Shown here: one piece after another, positions 25,623 to 35,499 of the stretch | How positions within the stretch are numbered: position 1 is the first letter of the stretch | How the letters are laid out: each line of letters opens with the position of its first letter | Source: an uncultured Lachnospiraceae bacterium | GTDB taxonomy: Bacteria > Bacillota > Clostridia > Lachnospirales > Lachnospiraceae | Direction: 5' to 3' | DNA: 64,000 nucleotides | Assembly: GCA_910588955.1 (NCBI GenBank) | Contig: CAJURQ010000009.1 | Coordinates: 42,916 to 106,915 of the forward strand | Program-made: the position numbers and the translations under genes | Notes under the pieces: model-generated | Told to the model about the DNA's origin: nothing | Database searches by the model: none | What the model saw: only the letters and a program-made list of their open reading frames with translations

Positions 25623-26294
25623 ATGGAAGTACTGCGTGCGGAACATGTGTCTTACAGTTATCAGAGCAAGTATCAGAAGGTGGAGGCGGTGAAGGATGTA
25701 AGCTGCGCTTTTGAGAAGGGGAAATTTTATGCGATTGTGGGGGAATCGGGGAGCGGCAAGAGCACATTCCTTTCTCTGCTTGCAGGACTCGACCAGCCAT
25801 GCGAGGGGACGATCTATGTGGAGGGAGAACCCTTAAGCGGAATGGACAGGGATGCATACCGGCTGAACCGGGCGGCGGTGGTATATCAGGCGTTTCACCT
25901 GTTTCCCCTTTTGACGGCGCAGGAGAATGTGATGCTGCCGCTGGAATGTAAAAAGAAGCGCAAAAAAGAGGCGGGCAGACAGGCACAGCGGATTTTGCAG
26001 CGGGTCGGTCTGGAATCAAGGATATACAGGCAGTTTCCGAAAATGATGAGCGGCGGGGAACAGCAGCGCGTGGCGATCGCGAGGGCGGTGGCGGCAGGCG
26101 GGGAGATCATCCTTGCTGACGAGCCGACCGGCAATCTGGATTCGGGAAACGAGAAGAATGTGGTGGCGCTCTTAAAAGAGCTGGCACATGAGGACGGCTA
26201 TACGGTGATTGTCATCACCCACAACCGGCGGGTGGCGGACGAGACTGACCATGTCTTTCGCATGAAGGACGGAAGGATGGAGCAGGTACGTTAA
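25623..26294 (+). CDS. ABC transporter ATPase (MacB/LolD/BceA type)
   Basis: 223 residues. Walker A GESGSGKST (near 39), Q-loop YQAFHLFPLL, signature MSGGEQQRVAIARA, Walker B IILADEPTGNLDS and switch His in VITHNRR. This class powers FtsX-type permeases in mechanotransmission, moving peptides, lipids or antibiotics from the membrane rather than across it. It lies between the frameshifted permease and the intact one. Confidence 0.92.
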   Translation: MEVLRAEHVSYSYQSKYQKVEAVKDVSCAFEKGKFYAIVGESGSGKSTFLSLLAGLDQPCEGTIYVEGEPLSGMDRDAYRLNRAAVVYQAFHLFPLLTAQENVMLPLECKKKRKKEAGRQAQRILQRVGLESRIYRQFPKMMSGGEQQRVAIARAVAAGGEIILADEPTGNLDSGNEKNVVALLKELAHEDGYTVIVITHNRRVADETDHVFRMKDGRMEQVR

Positions 26295-26326
26295 TAACGC
26301 GAAAAGTAATCAGGAAGGAGTTTGGT

Positions 26327-28165
26327 ATGCTGCTTTTTAGGAATAGTATGCGTCAGCTTTTGCGTATGAGGGGGAGAGCCATCCTGTTTTTGCTGCTGCT
26401 TATTTTGGCTTCGGGACTTTGCGGTATCGGCAGGGCATTTCTGATTATAAATCATGCCAAGATGGAGGCATATGAGGATTCCTTTATGACCATCGGCACG
26501 GTGGAGCAGAAGGCGGATCAGGTGGAGGAGCGTATGATATGGGATGCGGAGGATAAGGACTACCATATTTACAATGACTCTGTTTATAACGCTTATGTGC
26601 CGTTGTCCGTGCTGGATTTTGAGGGCGCGGATTATCTGTCCGGACCGGAGCGGAGATGCCTTTACGGCTCCTATATGCCAGAGTATGAAATGTACGATAT
26701 GGGCATGAGCCTTAGTGAGATCGTGGAGGGATCGCCTGTGGAGGATGTGGTGCCCGACCATCCGGTTTCTTTTCAGGTAACCCGGGTGCTGATCGGACAG
26801 GGAGGGGTCAGAGAGGGGCATGTCATCAATTTCTGCGATCATTATAATTCGAAACCGGAGAAGCTGTATGCGGACAAGACTTATGTGATGTCCCTTACCT
26901 ACAGTCCGGGACATGAGAACCAGAAAGCGTTCGAGGGAGATACGCCGTCGGAATACATTCCCTTTCCGGTGCTTGGTTCCACACAGGTTGATGCGGAGGG
27001 CAAAAAGGTGCCGGATGAGGTGGAGGACGATCATTTCTGTGATGAGGTGACAGAAGGGTTTTATGATTCGCCCATAGGCAGACGCTGGCTGAATATCATT
27101 GCTACATGGGATAACCTGCGGCATACGTTCCCGGTGACAGGAACAAATGATATTAATCTGATGATGGCTTTCTACAATGGCAATGCCTTCATCAGTCAGG
27201 GCAGGGAATTTACAGAGGAAGAATATACCCGCGGGGACAGGGTCTGCCTTGTGTCGGAGGTGTTTGCCCAGAGGGAAAGACTTGCGATTGGGGATGAACT
27301 GCCTCTTGCGCTGCAGTATGCAAATTACAGACGGACGGCAGGACGGGCGTTTGCAACCAATACGGCGGCGGCATTTACGCTGATCAATGCCAGAGGGGAG
27401 ATTTATCCGGTTTTTGAGGAGGGGAATTATAAAATCGTGGGGATGTACGGCGGACAGTCGGGGCTGCGGGACGAGTACGGGCTTGGCTATAACGAGATCA
27501 TCATTCCCAGCCGTTCCGTGAAGAACAGCGATGCGGACAACATTCTCGAGAGCGGTCCCATGGCAGGAAGCAACACTTCCTTCCGCATTGAGAATGGCAC
27601 TATTGACGAGTTTATGGAGAAGTGGAGCAAGCTGCAGATTCCCAACGTGGAGATCACGTTTTACGACGGGGGTTACTCGGAGCTGGAGGCAAACATCAAC
27701 AATATGAAGTATATCGCCAGACTGCTGCTTGTGATGGGTATGTCTATGGTGTTTATGGTGCTCGGCTATTTTTCGTGGCTGTTTATCCTGAAACAAAAGG
27801 AGCGGACGGCGGTGGAACGTTGTCTCGGTTTTCGGAAAACACACAGCTTTTTCTCCCTGTTTTCAGGTATTTTCCTGCTGATTCTGGTGGGCAGTGTATG
27901 CGGTTCTCTGGCAGGCAGTTTTCTGTCGGGGGAGATTGCGGGCAGAATTGAAAAGAAAACTTATTATGATAAAACGTTCGGAAACAGCATGGGGACGGAT
28001 GCGGGGGAGATGACAGGGGAGTCCTTTGCGCCGGAAGATCCGATAAAAGCGGCGGCGGAATGCACTCTTGCGATTGTGGCTGCGGGAACCGTGATCGCTG
28101 CATCGGGAATTTATGTTAACCTGCGGAAAGAGCCGATGAAACTGTTGGCGGGGAGAGATGAGTAG
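26327..28165 (+). CDS. FtsX-like ABC transporter permease
   Basis: 612 residues: an N-terminal membrane helix (AILFLLLLILASGLCGIG), a long extracytoplasmic domain (about residues 40-455), then membrane segments near 460-490, 510-535 and 580-600 in the FtsX pattern. AVERCLGFRKTHSFFSLF is the cytoplasmic coupling loop. AAGGAG precedes the ATG at 26327. It should pair with the ATPase just upstream; the substrate is unknown. Confidence 0.85.
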   Translation: MLLFRNSMRQLLRMRGRAILFLLLLILASGLCGIGRAFLIINHAKMEAYEDSFMTIGTVEQKADQVEERMIWDAEDKDYHIYNDSVYNAYVPLSVLDFEGADYLSGPERRCLYGSYMPEYEMYDMGMSLSEIVEGSPVEDVVPDHPVSFQVTRVLIGQGGVREGHVINFCDHYNSKPEKLYADKTYVMSLTYSPGHENQKAFEGDTPSEYIPFPVLGSTQVDAEGKKVPDEVEDDHFCDEVTEGFYDSPIGRRWLNIIATWDNLRHTFPVTGTNDINLMMAFYNGNAFISQGREFTEEEYTRGDRVCLVSEVFAQRERLAIGDELPLALQYANYRRTAGRAFATNTAAAFTLINARGEIYPVFEEGNYKIVGMYGGQSGLRDEYGLGYNEIIIPSRSVKNSDADNILESGPMAGSNTSFRIENGTIDEFMEKWSKLQIPNVEITFYDGGYSELEANINNMKYIARLLLVMGMSMVFMVLGYFSWLFILKQKERTAVERCLGFRKTHSFFSLFSGIFLLILVGSVCGSLAGSFLSGEIAGRIEKKTYYDKTFGNSMGTDAGEMTGESFAPEDPIKAAAECTLAIVAAGTVIAASGIYVNLRKEPMKLLAGRDE

Positions 28166-28197
28166 ACAACTGTCTGTAGACATTTGGCAGCTGTATT

Positions 28198-29559
28198 TTA
28201 TTTCTCGAACCCATGTACCCAGTCCGCCTTCAAAAAATAGAGCAGGAAAACGATGGAGCTTAAACTCCATGTCAGCGGATACGCCCAGAAAATCATCTGG
28301 ATTTTCGGGATAAAGTGCAGGATGATTGTGATATAGCTTACCCGGACGATACACCAGAAACAGAGCATGGTGAGCATGGGGACGGCGGCTTTTCCGGCGC
28401 CCCTCAGGATACCCGCGATACAGTGGGAGAAGGAGAGCAGGAAGTAAAAGAGCGTGACCGTCCTCGCATGGGTCGTCCCGTAGGCGATCACCTCCGGTGT
28501 GCGGTTGAAGGCAGCGATCAGGGTCGGTATGGTAAAGTAAATAAAGACGCCCACAAGCTCCGCCGTGATGACGGAGCAGAGGATGCCGAAGCGCGCCCCT
28601 TTTTTGGCGCGCTCGTACTGTTTTGCGCCCAGATTCTGGCTGATAAAGGTGGTGAGCGCCATAGCAAAGCAGGTGATGGGCAGGAAACCGAAGCCCTCGA
28701 TTTTAGAGTAGGCGCCGCTGCCCGCAACAGCCATCTTGCCAAACTTGTTGATGTTTGACTGCACGACCACGTTGGCGAGGGCGATGATGGAATTCTGGAA
28801 TCCCGCGGGCAGACCGTTAGAGATCACTTCATGGAGCAGAGGGAGATCGAAACGGATGCTCTTTATGGATACGCGGTAGTCCTCAGGGCTTTTGCGGGTC
28901 AGCCGCCAGAGACAGAGGAAAGCGCTGATAAACTGGGAGAGGATCGTTGCAAGGGCGGCTGCGCCGACGCCGAAGCCGAGGACGGCGATAAACAGCAAGT
29001 CCAGCACAATGTTGATGGCGGACGACACGATCAGGTAAATGAGCGGGTGGCGGCTGTCCCCGACGGACTGTAAGATGCCCACAAAGACATTGTACATGAC
29101 AAAGGAGAGGGAGCCGAGGAAATAGATGCGAAAATAGACCGTGGATTCGGGCAGCACGTCAGCGGGTGTTCCCATCCAAATCAGGATGCGGGAAGTCAGG
29201 ATGGTGCCGAATACGGTCAGAAAAATGCCAGCGGCAAGCCCGAAGGCAACCGTCGTGTGGACGGCTTTCTGCACTTCCTCTGTTTTCTGCGCGCCGTAGT
29301 ATCTGGCGATGACGACTCCGGCGCCCACGGAAATACCCTGAAAAAACCCGACCATGAGAAAGATCAGGTTGCCCGAGGAGCTGACGGCGGCGAGCGCGTT
29401 GCTGCCGAGGAAATTGCCGACAATCAGGGAGTCGGCGGTATTGTACAACTGCTGAAACAGATTGCCCAGAAAAAGCGGGAACGCGAAAGTGACGAGCTGT
29501 TTCCAGATACAGCCCTCGGTCAGCAGGGTGGTTTTTGCGGTGGATGTTTCGTTGTGCAT
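28198..29559 (-). CDS. MATE-family efflux transporter
   Basis: 453 residues with twelve predicted membrane helices and the two internally related halves of MATE (NorM/DinF) antiporters: LFLGNLFQQLYNTADSLIVG at the start and SIIALANVVVQSNINKFG in the second half. It exports cationic drugs or metabolites using a sodium or proton gradient; substrate not predictable. ATG 29559 (complement) with GGAGG upstream; the frame extends upstream without conservation. Confidence 0.92.
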   Translation of the reverse strand: MHNETSTAKTTLLTEGCIWKQLVTFAFPLFLGNLFQQLYNTADSLIVGNFLGSNALAAVSSSGNLIFLMVGFFQGISVGAGVVIARYYGAQKTEEVQKAVHTTVAFGLAAGIFLTVFGTILTSRILIWMGTPADVLPESTVYFRIYFLGSLSFVMYNVFVGILQSVGDSRHPLIYLIVSSAINIVLDLLFIAVLGFGVGAAALATILSQFISAFLCLWRLTRKSPEDYRVSIKSIRFDLPLLHEVISNGLPAGFQNSIIALANVVVQSNINKFGKMAVAGSGAYSKIEGFGFLPITCFAMALTTFISQNLGAKQYERAKKGARFGILCSVITAELVGVFIYFTIPTLIAAFNRTPEVIAYGTTHARTVTLFYFLLSFSHCIAGILRGAGKAAVPMLTMLCFWCIVRVSYITIILHFIPKIQMIFWAYPLTWSLSSIVFLLYFLKADWVHGFEK

Positions 29560-29727
29560 GGCGCCTCCGTCTTCATAACTGTATAAATCGCCGGCGATAA
29601 CAGAAATTTCGCCGACGTTATTTTTATTATAGCACAAAGTTTTCAGCGTGGAAGTGTTTCGTAAAATTTCGTTTTTTTGTCCACTGTGGTTTAGATTGAT
29701 ATGAGTGATACGATCAAGCAACTTATT

Positions 29728-29757
29728 TTGCCATAACATGGGAAGATGTGATATGAT
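29728..29757 (+). promoter_or_regulatory. Candidate promoter for the zinc-ribbon membrane protein
   Basis: TTGCCA, 18 bases, TATGAT. It lies 45 bases ahead of the ATG at 29802 and is correctly spaced. Confidence 0.5.
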
Positions 29758-29801
29758 AAAATAAGTATGGCAATAGGAGATAAGGAAAGGAACAGGTTGA
29801 G

Positions 29802-30326
29802 ATGTTTGGTGGAATTATATGGATAATTGTAGTGGCGTGGATTTGTTACCGCATTTATAAACAGCGGATGGAAAATCCGTCCGAGAATAACCAGAGAGGG
29901 CAGCTGCCGAATACGCAGGGACAGATCCAGACGTCCCGGATGCAGAGACCGATGTATAAAAGTCCTTTTGTGCAGCCGCAGGCGAAGCCACAGACAAAAC
30001 AGGCTCCGCAGGTGAAGGCACAGACAAAACAGACGGCACAGAGCCGGACAAACAATAAGGAAGAGCAGGAGTCCACGCTGGCATATCTGGAGGAAAAGGC
30101 GAGACAGGACGCCATAGAGCATGAGATGGAGAAGCGCGAGGAGGCAAGACGGCTCTACGAAAACTCCGGTGGGCTTCGTCCGGCGCAGAGGCTTTACGAG
30201 GGGGACAGCGTGCCGGGCGGCTGTAAATGTGTTGTCTGCGGTTACTGTGCGGCGGAAAATCTCGTTCCCGTTTCATCGCGCGAACGGTTCAGCTGCTATT
30301 TTTGCAGGGAGCGGCTCGATACATAG
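29802..30326 (+). CDS. Membrane-anchored protein with a Gln/Lys-rich linker and C-terminal zinc ribbon
   Basis: 174 residues. Residues 2-18 are a membrane helix (FGGIIWIIVVAWICYRIY). Residues 25-90 are low complexity, with repeats of the type PQ-K-QTKQ (QAKPQTKQAPQ, VKAQTKQTAQ). A short charged helix follows, then a zinc ribbon: CKCVVCGYCAAEN and SCYFC supply two Cys pairs. No family recognised; similar anchor-linker-ribbon proteins are scattered in Firmicutes. It precedes the EAL gene by 30 bases and may be co-transcribed with it. Confidence 0.7.
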   Translation: MFGGIIWIIVVAWICYRIYKQRMENPSENNQRGQLPNTQGQIQTSRMQRPMYKSPFVQPQAKPQTKQAPQVKAQTKQTAQSRTNNKEEQESTLAYLEEKARQDAIEHEMEKREEARRLYENSGGLRPAQRLYEGDSVPGGCKCVVCGYCAAENLVPVSSRERFSCYFCRERLDT

Positions 30327-30356
30327 AGTACAGAGAAGAAGGTACGGGGGGTACAT

Positions 30357-32030
30357 ATGGTAGAACAGGGATTCTGGCATGACAATGAGAGCTATATGAA
30401 TCTGGTGATGGATAAGTGGAACAGGCTGGCGGATGACACTTATATTTTTGCCCTGCACCTGGAAGGAAGCAGCGCTTGGTTTTCCGAGACCACGAGGGCG
30501 TATTTCGGCATCGAGGACGCCTATGTGCCGGATCACTATGCGGTGATGCGCCGGCTGATTCATCCCGACGATTTCTGGGAGTACGAGGAAGGGATCCCCG
30601 AGAGAGTGCGGGGGATCAACTTGAATCGGGAACTGTGTGTCCGAATGCGGGATGCGTCCGGGGAATACCACCTGTACAGTTTTCACACGGATATCGTGGC
30701 GGGCGGACAGAACGCGGAGGATCACTTGATCGTTTTGCTGCACAATGAAAATGTGCTGCCGAGAATTGACGCGCTGACGGACTTATACTCCCATGCGAGA
30801 TTTGACGCGGATATAGAGACAGAGATCAAAAAGCAGGAACCCTTTGCGATTTTAATGATTAAACTGGAACGGTTTACGAATCTGAGTATCATATACGGCA
30901 CGGATTTTACGAACCAGCTTCTGAAGGAGACAGCGCTGCAGTTTATTTTTATGATGGATGAGAGCAGCGCGGTATACCGCCTTGACGGTTCGAAATTCGG
31001 ATTTATCTTAAAAGGGGCCGACAGAGAAAGGCTGGTCGCTTTCGAAGAGAAAGTCCGGGAAAAGCTTGTGAAAGGCGTGCAGGTAAACAATCGGAAAATC
31101 ATGCTGAAAATATGTGCGGGAGCGATTCTGATCGAACAGAGTTATGAAGGCAAGGAGGACTCCCTCACGTCAAAAGCGGCTTATGCGCTCGGGCATTCGG
31201 AAACGGAACATCAGGGCAATTTAATTATTTTTAACGACGAGGTGCGCACGGTCAGGAATATGGATCTGGAGCTGATGAAGGTGATTCATCAGTCGGTGAG
31301 AGAGGAATGCATGGGCTTTTACGTGGAATACCAGCCCATTGTGATTTCCGGGACGGGGCGTATCGTCGGGGCGGAGGCGCTTGTGAGATGGCGCCGGGAA
31401 CCCTATGGAACCGTGCCGCCCGGCATGTTTATTGAATGGATGGAGACAGATCCGGCAATGTATGAACTCGGCAATTTCGTGCTGCGGACGGCGCTGCGGG
31501 AGACAGGGGAACTTCTTTCCGTCCTGCCGGAATTTGTGATAAACGTGAATGTGTCTGCGAGGCAGATGGAGCGGGAGGGGTTTCGCGCGGAGGTGCTGCG
31601 CATTCTGGAACAGACCGGGTTCCCTGCCGAACATTTATGTCTGGAGCTGACGGAGCGGTGCAGAGATATGCCGCTTGATGTGATTAAGCGGGAAGTGGAA
31701 TTTTTTCAGGGATACGGCATACGCATGGCGATGGACGACTACGGCACAGGGAGCGCGTCTTCCGGGATCGTGCTGTATGCCCCTATGGATGAGATTAAGC
31801 TGGATATGAGTTTTATCCGGGGGATTACGGAGGATGCGAAAAAGCAGGCGATGGTCAGGTCGATTGTGGAGTTTGCCAACAGCTGCGGCATGAGCACCTG
31901 TCTGGAAGGCGTGGAGACAGAGGAACTGCAGAATTATCTGCGGCTCTATAACGCGACATGGTTTCAGGGATATTTTTATTCAAAGCCGATTGAAATAGGA
32001 AAATTACGGGAGCTGGTGCAGGGGTTATGA
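30357..32030 (+). CDS. EAL-type cyclic-di-GMP phosphodiesterase with degenerate GGDEF domain
   Basis: 557 residues in three parts. Residues 20-130 look like a PAS-type fold. Residues 135-285 are a GGDEF domain whose active site reads DGSKFGF, so it cannot make c-di-GMP but may bind GTP as regulator. Residues 305-555 are an EAL domain with all catalytic motifs: EALVRW, the Asn in NVNVSA, ELTER, DDYGTG, IKLD and EGVET, QGYFYSKP. It should hydrolyse c-di-GMP to pGpG. No membrane span. Its stop overlaps the start of the hybrid kinase by four bases (ATGA), so the two are translationally coupled. Confidence 0.9.
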   Translation: MVEQGFWHDNESYMNLVMDKWNRLADDTYIFALHLEGSSAWFSETTRAYFGIEDAYVPDHYAVMRRLIHPDDFWEYEEGIPERVRGINLNRELCVRMRDASGEYHLYSFHTDIVAGGQNAEDHLIVLLHNENVLPRIDALTDLYSHARFDADIETEIKKQEPFAILMIKLERFTNLSIIYGTDFTNQLLKETALQFIFMMDESSAVYRLDGSKFGFILKGADRERLVAFEEKVREKLVKGVQVNNRKIMLKICAGAILIEQSYEGKEDSLTSKAAYALGHSETEHQGNLIIFNDEVRTVRNMDLELMKVIHQSVREECMGFYVEYQPIVISGTGRIVGAEALVRWRREPYGTVPPGMFIEWMETDPAMYELGNFVLRTALRETGELLSVLPEFVINVNVSARQMEREGFRAEVLRILEQTGFPAEHLCLELTERCRDMPLDVIKREVEFFQGYGIRMAMDDYGTGSASSGIVLYAPMDEIKLDMSFIRGITEDAKKQAMVRSIVEFANSCGMSTCLEGVETEELQNYLRLYNATWFQGYFYSKPIEIGKLRELVQGL

Positions 32031-34834
32031 AAGAGAGAAGAGGGAATCGGAAGATACATAAATATTTGATGGTTATACTGGTATTTCTGTGCGCCATGTG
32101 TTTTTGTATGCCGGTTTTTGCAAGCCCCCGGAAAGTAAGGGTGGCTTTTTTTCCGATGAACGGATTTCATATCTATTCGGAAACCGATGGCTACGACGGT
32201 CTGGACGTGGCATATCTGGAAGCGCTGCGCGTGTATACCGGGTGGGATATTACTTATGTGATGTGCGACAGCTGGAATGACGCGCTTGACAAACTGGAAG
32301 CGAGAGAAGTGGATCTGGTAGGATCGGCGCAGTACTCCGAGGAGCGGTTGGAGGTTTTTGAATATGCGGCGCTTTCCAGCGGGTATACTTACGGCTGTCT
32401 CTTTGTGGAGAAGGACACCAGTGTGGATTTCGAGGATTTTGACGGTATGCGTGATATGACTTTCGGCGTTGTGGATAGCTATGTCCGCAAGCATGAATTT
32501 TTGGAATACCTTGACCGCAACGGCATTTCCCAGCCACATCTCAGGGAGTACAAAACGACGCAGGATCTTCAGACAGCGCTTAAGAGCGGTGAGATTGACG
32601 TGGCGGCGCACACGTTGACGGAGGTGGAAGAAGGACAGTGCCTTGTGGGTAAATTTGCCTACGCGCCTTATTATTATATTACATGGAAAGGCAATGAACA
32701 GCTTGTGTCCGAGATGAACATAGGCATTGAAGAACTCTATATGGATAACCCTACGCTGGAACAGGAACTGATCACCATTTATTACGAAAACAGATGGGAG
32801 AACTTTGCGGCGGAAGAACAGCAGTATATTGACAGAGGCGTGCCGGTCAGAATCGGTTTTTATCGGGATACGAAACCTCTCTCCTATATCAATGAGCAGG
32901 GAGAGTATGACGGTATTTATATCCAGATCCTGAAAGCGATTGAGAAACGAAGCGGGATTATCATGGAACTTTGTCCGCTGGACAGAAGTGATTACTGGAA
33001 GGAGCTTCTGGCGGCGGGAGAGATCGACTTTTATGTGGGCGCGAATAATATGCAGCTTTCGCGGGACGAAAATATCCGGCTGACGAGTTCTTTCATGGAC
33101 TACAATGCCATTATTGTATCGAAAAAAGATTATGTGCGCATGAATCAGGGAACGTCGCTTGTGCTTACAAACGGACGTACCTATTGGGCGGAAAGCATGG
33201 AGCAAAACGGTGCGGGCGGTACGGTTATTTATTGCGATACCGCTAAGGAGTGTCTGGAAACAGTGAGACGTGGAGAGGCTGACGTCACCGTGCTCAACAC
33301 CATTGAATATAACTATATGTCGAAAAACGAGCGGTTTTCGGATCTGATTGAGTGGGATAATTACCGCTATCAGTCGGGAAGCACCCTTGCGGCGGCAAAA
33401 GATGTAGATCCGATTCTTTTTAATGTGATCAATAAATCCCTGCGGCTGGTATCGGAGGCGGATAAGGAAGATATCATCAATCTGTACATGAATATTCCAT
33501 ATACAGATTATAATTTGACGGATTATCTGTATATGAATAAGGATGTCCTTGTGATTGCCGGCACGGTGCTGACGCTTGCGTCCGCGTTTGCCTTGGCGGT
33601 GTCCCATACGCGCAGAAATTCCTACCGCATTCTGGCGGAGAAGAACGGGGAACTGCAGATTGCCATTCGGGAAGCCGAGAAGGCAAATCTGGCGAAAACG
33701 GAATTTTTGTCACACATGTCCCATGACATACGAACGCCGATCAACGGTATTATGGGTATGCTGAGTATCGCGGAGAAATACCCCGACGATCCGGAAAGAC
33801 AGCAGGACTGCAGGAAGAAGATCAAAACCTCGGCGGAACATCTGCTGTCATTGATAAACGACGTACTGGATATCAATAAGCTGGAAAGCGGCAATGTGGA
33901 AATCAGGAAAGAAACCTTTTCCCTGCCGCAGCTTTTTGCAAACTGTGCAACGATTCTGGGCGGACAGGCGGCGACGAAAAAGATTCAATTGACGACTGCG
34001 TTTGAGGAGGAACAGTTCTTCCATACCGATTTTATTGGAAGTCCCCTGCACATTAAGCAGGTGCTGATTAATATAGCCGGCAACGCCATCAAATATAACA
34101 GACCTGACGGCAGCGTCCATATGAGCTGTGAGGAGCTTTCTGAGGAGAATGGGATCGCGCAGATACGCTTTGTCATTTCCGACACGGGTATTGGGATGAG
34201 CAAAGAATATATAGAGCATATATTTGAGCCTTTCACGCAGGAATTGAGCGGGATGAGCGCGCGCACCACCTATCAGGGAACGGGGCTTGGCATGACGATC
34301 ACGAAAAAGCTGATCGACAGTATGGGCGGGACTATTGCGATCGAGAGTGAAGTGGGACAAGGCAGTGTGTTCACGGTGGTACTGCCTCTGGAAATCGCCG
34401 CGCAGCCGGAGGAAGAGACGGAGAACGCTGTGCCGGCACAAGTGCAGATTGCCGGGAAACATGCGCTTCTTGTGGAGGACAACGAGTTAAATCAGGAGAT
34501 CGCTCAGTTTATTCTGGAAGACTTTGGGTTACAGGTGACCATTGCAAACAACGGGCAGGAAGCAGTGGAGATCTTTGAACAGGCAGAAGAGGGAACGTAT
34601 CAGATCATATTTATGGACGTGATGATGCCTGTGATGAACGGATACGAGTCGGCGAAGGTGATTCGGGCGCTGGACAGACCGGACGCGAAGAAGATTCCGA
34701 TTATCACCATGACAGCGAACGCTTTTGCGGAGGATGTGCAGGCGGCGAAGAACGCCGGTATGAACGAACATGTTGCGAAACCGCTTGAGGCGGATGTGAT
34801 CGCGCGGGTGCTGGCGGTCTGGCTGGGAGAGTGA
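32027..34834 (+). CDS. Hybrid sensor histidine kinase with two periplasmic SBP3-type domains
   Basis: 935 residues. A signal-like helix ends near ...MPVFAS (residue 32). Residues 35-270 and 275-500 are two successive solute-binding (SBP_bac_3) domains (RKVRVAFFPMNG, PVRIGFYRDTKPLSYINEQG). A membrane helix follows at about 505-525 (LVIAGTVLTLASAFALAV). The kinase core carries His in SHMSHDIRTPINGIMG, then N-box NIAGNAIKYN and G boxes DTGIGMSKEY and GTGLGMTITKKL. The receiver domain (residues 800-935) has Asp in IIFMDVMMPVMNG. It resembles BvgS-type sensors of small ligands. Coupling with the EAL enzyme suggests ligand-controlled c-di-GMP turnover. Confidence 0.92.
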   Translation: MKERRGNRKIHKYLMVILVFLCAMCFCMPVFASPRKVRVAFFPMNGFHIYSETDGYDGLDVAYLEALRVYTGWDITYVMCDSWNDALDKLEAREVDLVGSAQYSEERLEVFEYAALSSGYTYGCLFVEKDTSVDFEDFDGMRDMTFGVVDSYVRKHEFLEYLDRNGISQPHLREYKTTQDLQTALKSGEIDVAAHTLTEVEEGQCLVGKFAYAPYYYITWKGNEQLVSEMNIGIEELYMDNPTLEQELITIYYENRWENFAAEEQQYIDRGVPVRIGFYRDTKPLSYINEQGEYDGIYIQILKAIEKRSGIIMELCPLDRSDYWKELLAAGEIDFYVGANNMQLSRDENIRLTSSFMDYNAIIVSKKDYVRMNQGTSLVLTNGRTYWAESMEQNGAGGTVIYCDTAKECLETVRRGEADVTVLNTIEYNYMSKNERFSDLIEWDNYRYQSGSTLAAAKDVDPILFNVINKSLRLVSEADKEDIINLYMNIPYTDYNLTDYLYMNKDVLVIAGTVLTLASAFALAVSHTRRNSYRILAEKNGELQIAIREAEKANLAKTEFLSHMSHDIRTPINGIMGMLSIAEKYPDDPERQQDCRKKIKTSAEHLLSLINDVLDINKLESGNVEIRKETFSLPQLFANCATILGGQAATKKIQLTTAFEEEQFFHTDFIGSPLHIKQVLINIAGNAIKYNRPDGSVHMSCEELSEENGIAQIRFVISDTGIGMSKEYIEHIFEPFTQELSGMSARTTYQGTGLGMTITKKLIDSMGGTIAIESEVGQGSVFTVVLPLEIAAQPEEETENAVPAQVQIAGKHALLVEDNELNQEIAQFILEDFGLQVTIANNGQEAVEIFEQAEEGTYQIIFMDVMMPVMNGYESAKVIRALDRPDAKKIPIITMTANAFAEDVQAAKNAGMNEHVAKPLEADVIARVLAVWLGE

Positions 34835-34848
34835 GGGTATTTTAATAT

Positions 34849-35499
34849 ATGAAACATATTTTGGTGGTGGAGGACGACGCTTCGATATCGTCTGCGCTTG
34901 TATATGCGTTGGAAAAAGAGGGATATCGCACGACGCATTGCAAACATATTGCCGATGCAATGCGGGAAACGATCGCAGCGGATTTTGATCTTGCGATTCT
35001 GGATATGCAGCTTCCCGATGGCTCAGGCAGGGAGATCGCGTCTGCGTTAAAGCCCGCCGACATTCCGATATTGTATGTCACCGTTGTGGATGACGAGGAC
35101 GAAATTGTGAAATCCTTTGATGACGGCGCTGCCGATTACATCACCAAGCCGTTTCGTATGAGGGAGCTGCTGGCACGGATCAAAAGGGCGCTGCATGAAA
35201 AAGACAGCAGCGGAATTTTAAAAATGGGAGAGGCGGTTATTGACGTCGAGTCGGGAAAAGTCCGTATCAAAGATCGGGAAATCAGTCTGACTGCGTTGGA
35301 ATATCGGCTCTTGCTTATTTTCGCGCAAAATCAGTCCATTCTTTTAAAACGGGAGCAGATTTTGGAACGCATCTGGGATATAAGCGGCAACTTTGTCGAG
35401 GATAACACGCTGACCGTATATGTGAAAAGGCTGCGTGAAAAACTGGGTGATGCGGTTTCTATTACAACCGTCAGGGGGATAGGGTATCGTGTGGATTAG
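34849..35499 (+). CDS. OmpR-family response regulator
   Basis: 216 residues. Receiver domain with acidic pocket VEDDAS, phospho-acceptor Asp in LAILDMQLPDGSG, Thr in YVTVVDDE and Lys in YITKPFRM. A winged helix follows (residues 125-216, ALEYRLLLIFAQNQ, VYVKRLREKLGD, TVRGIGYRV). The stop overlaps the start of the histidine kinase by 11 bases. With the ABC genes downstream it forms a module like those that detect and detoxify cell-wall-active peptides. Confidence 0.93.
   Translation: MKHILVVEDDASISSALVYALEKEGYRTTHCKHIADAMRETIAADFDLAILDMQLPDGSGREIASALKPADIPILYVTVVDDEDEIVKSFDDGAADYITKPFRMRELLARIKRALHEKDSSGILKMGEAVIDVESGKVRIKDREISLTALEYRLLLIFAQNQSILLKREQILERIWDISGNFVEDNTLTVYVKRLREKLGDAVSITTVRGIGYRVD

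Noticed and set aside
26291..27844. A 517-residue open frame on the minus strand
   Set aside because: Antisense shadow of the ABC permease; His/Arg-rich, without any domain.
31976..33607. A 543-residue open frame on the minus strand
   Set aside because: It lies antisense to the hybrid kinase, has no ribosome site, and its composition (His, Arg, Ile rich) is that of a shadow frame.
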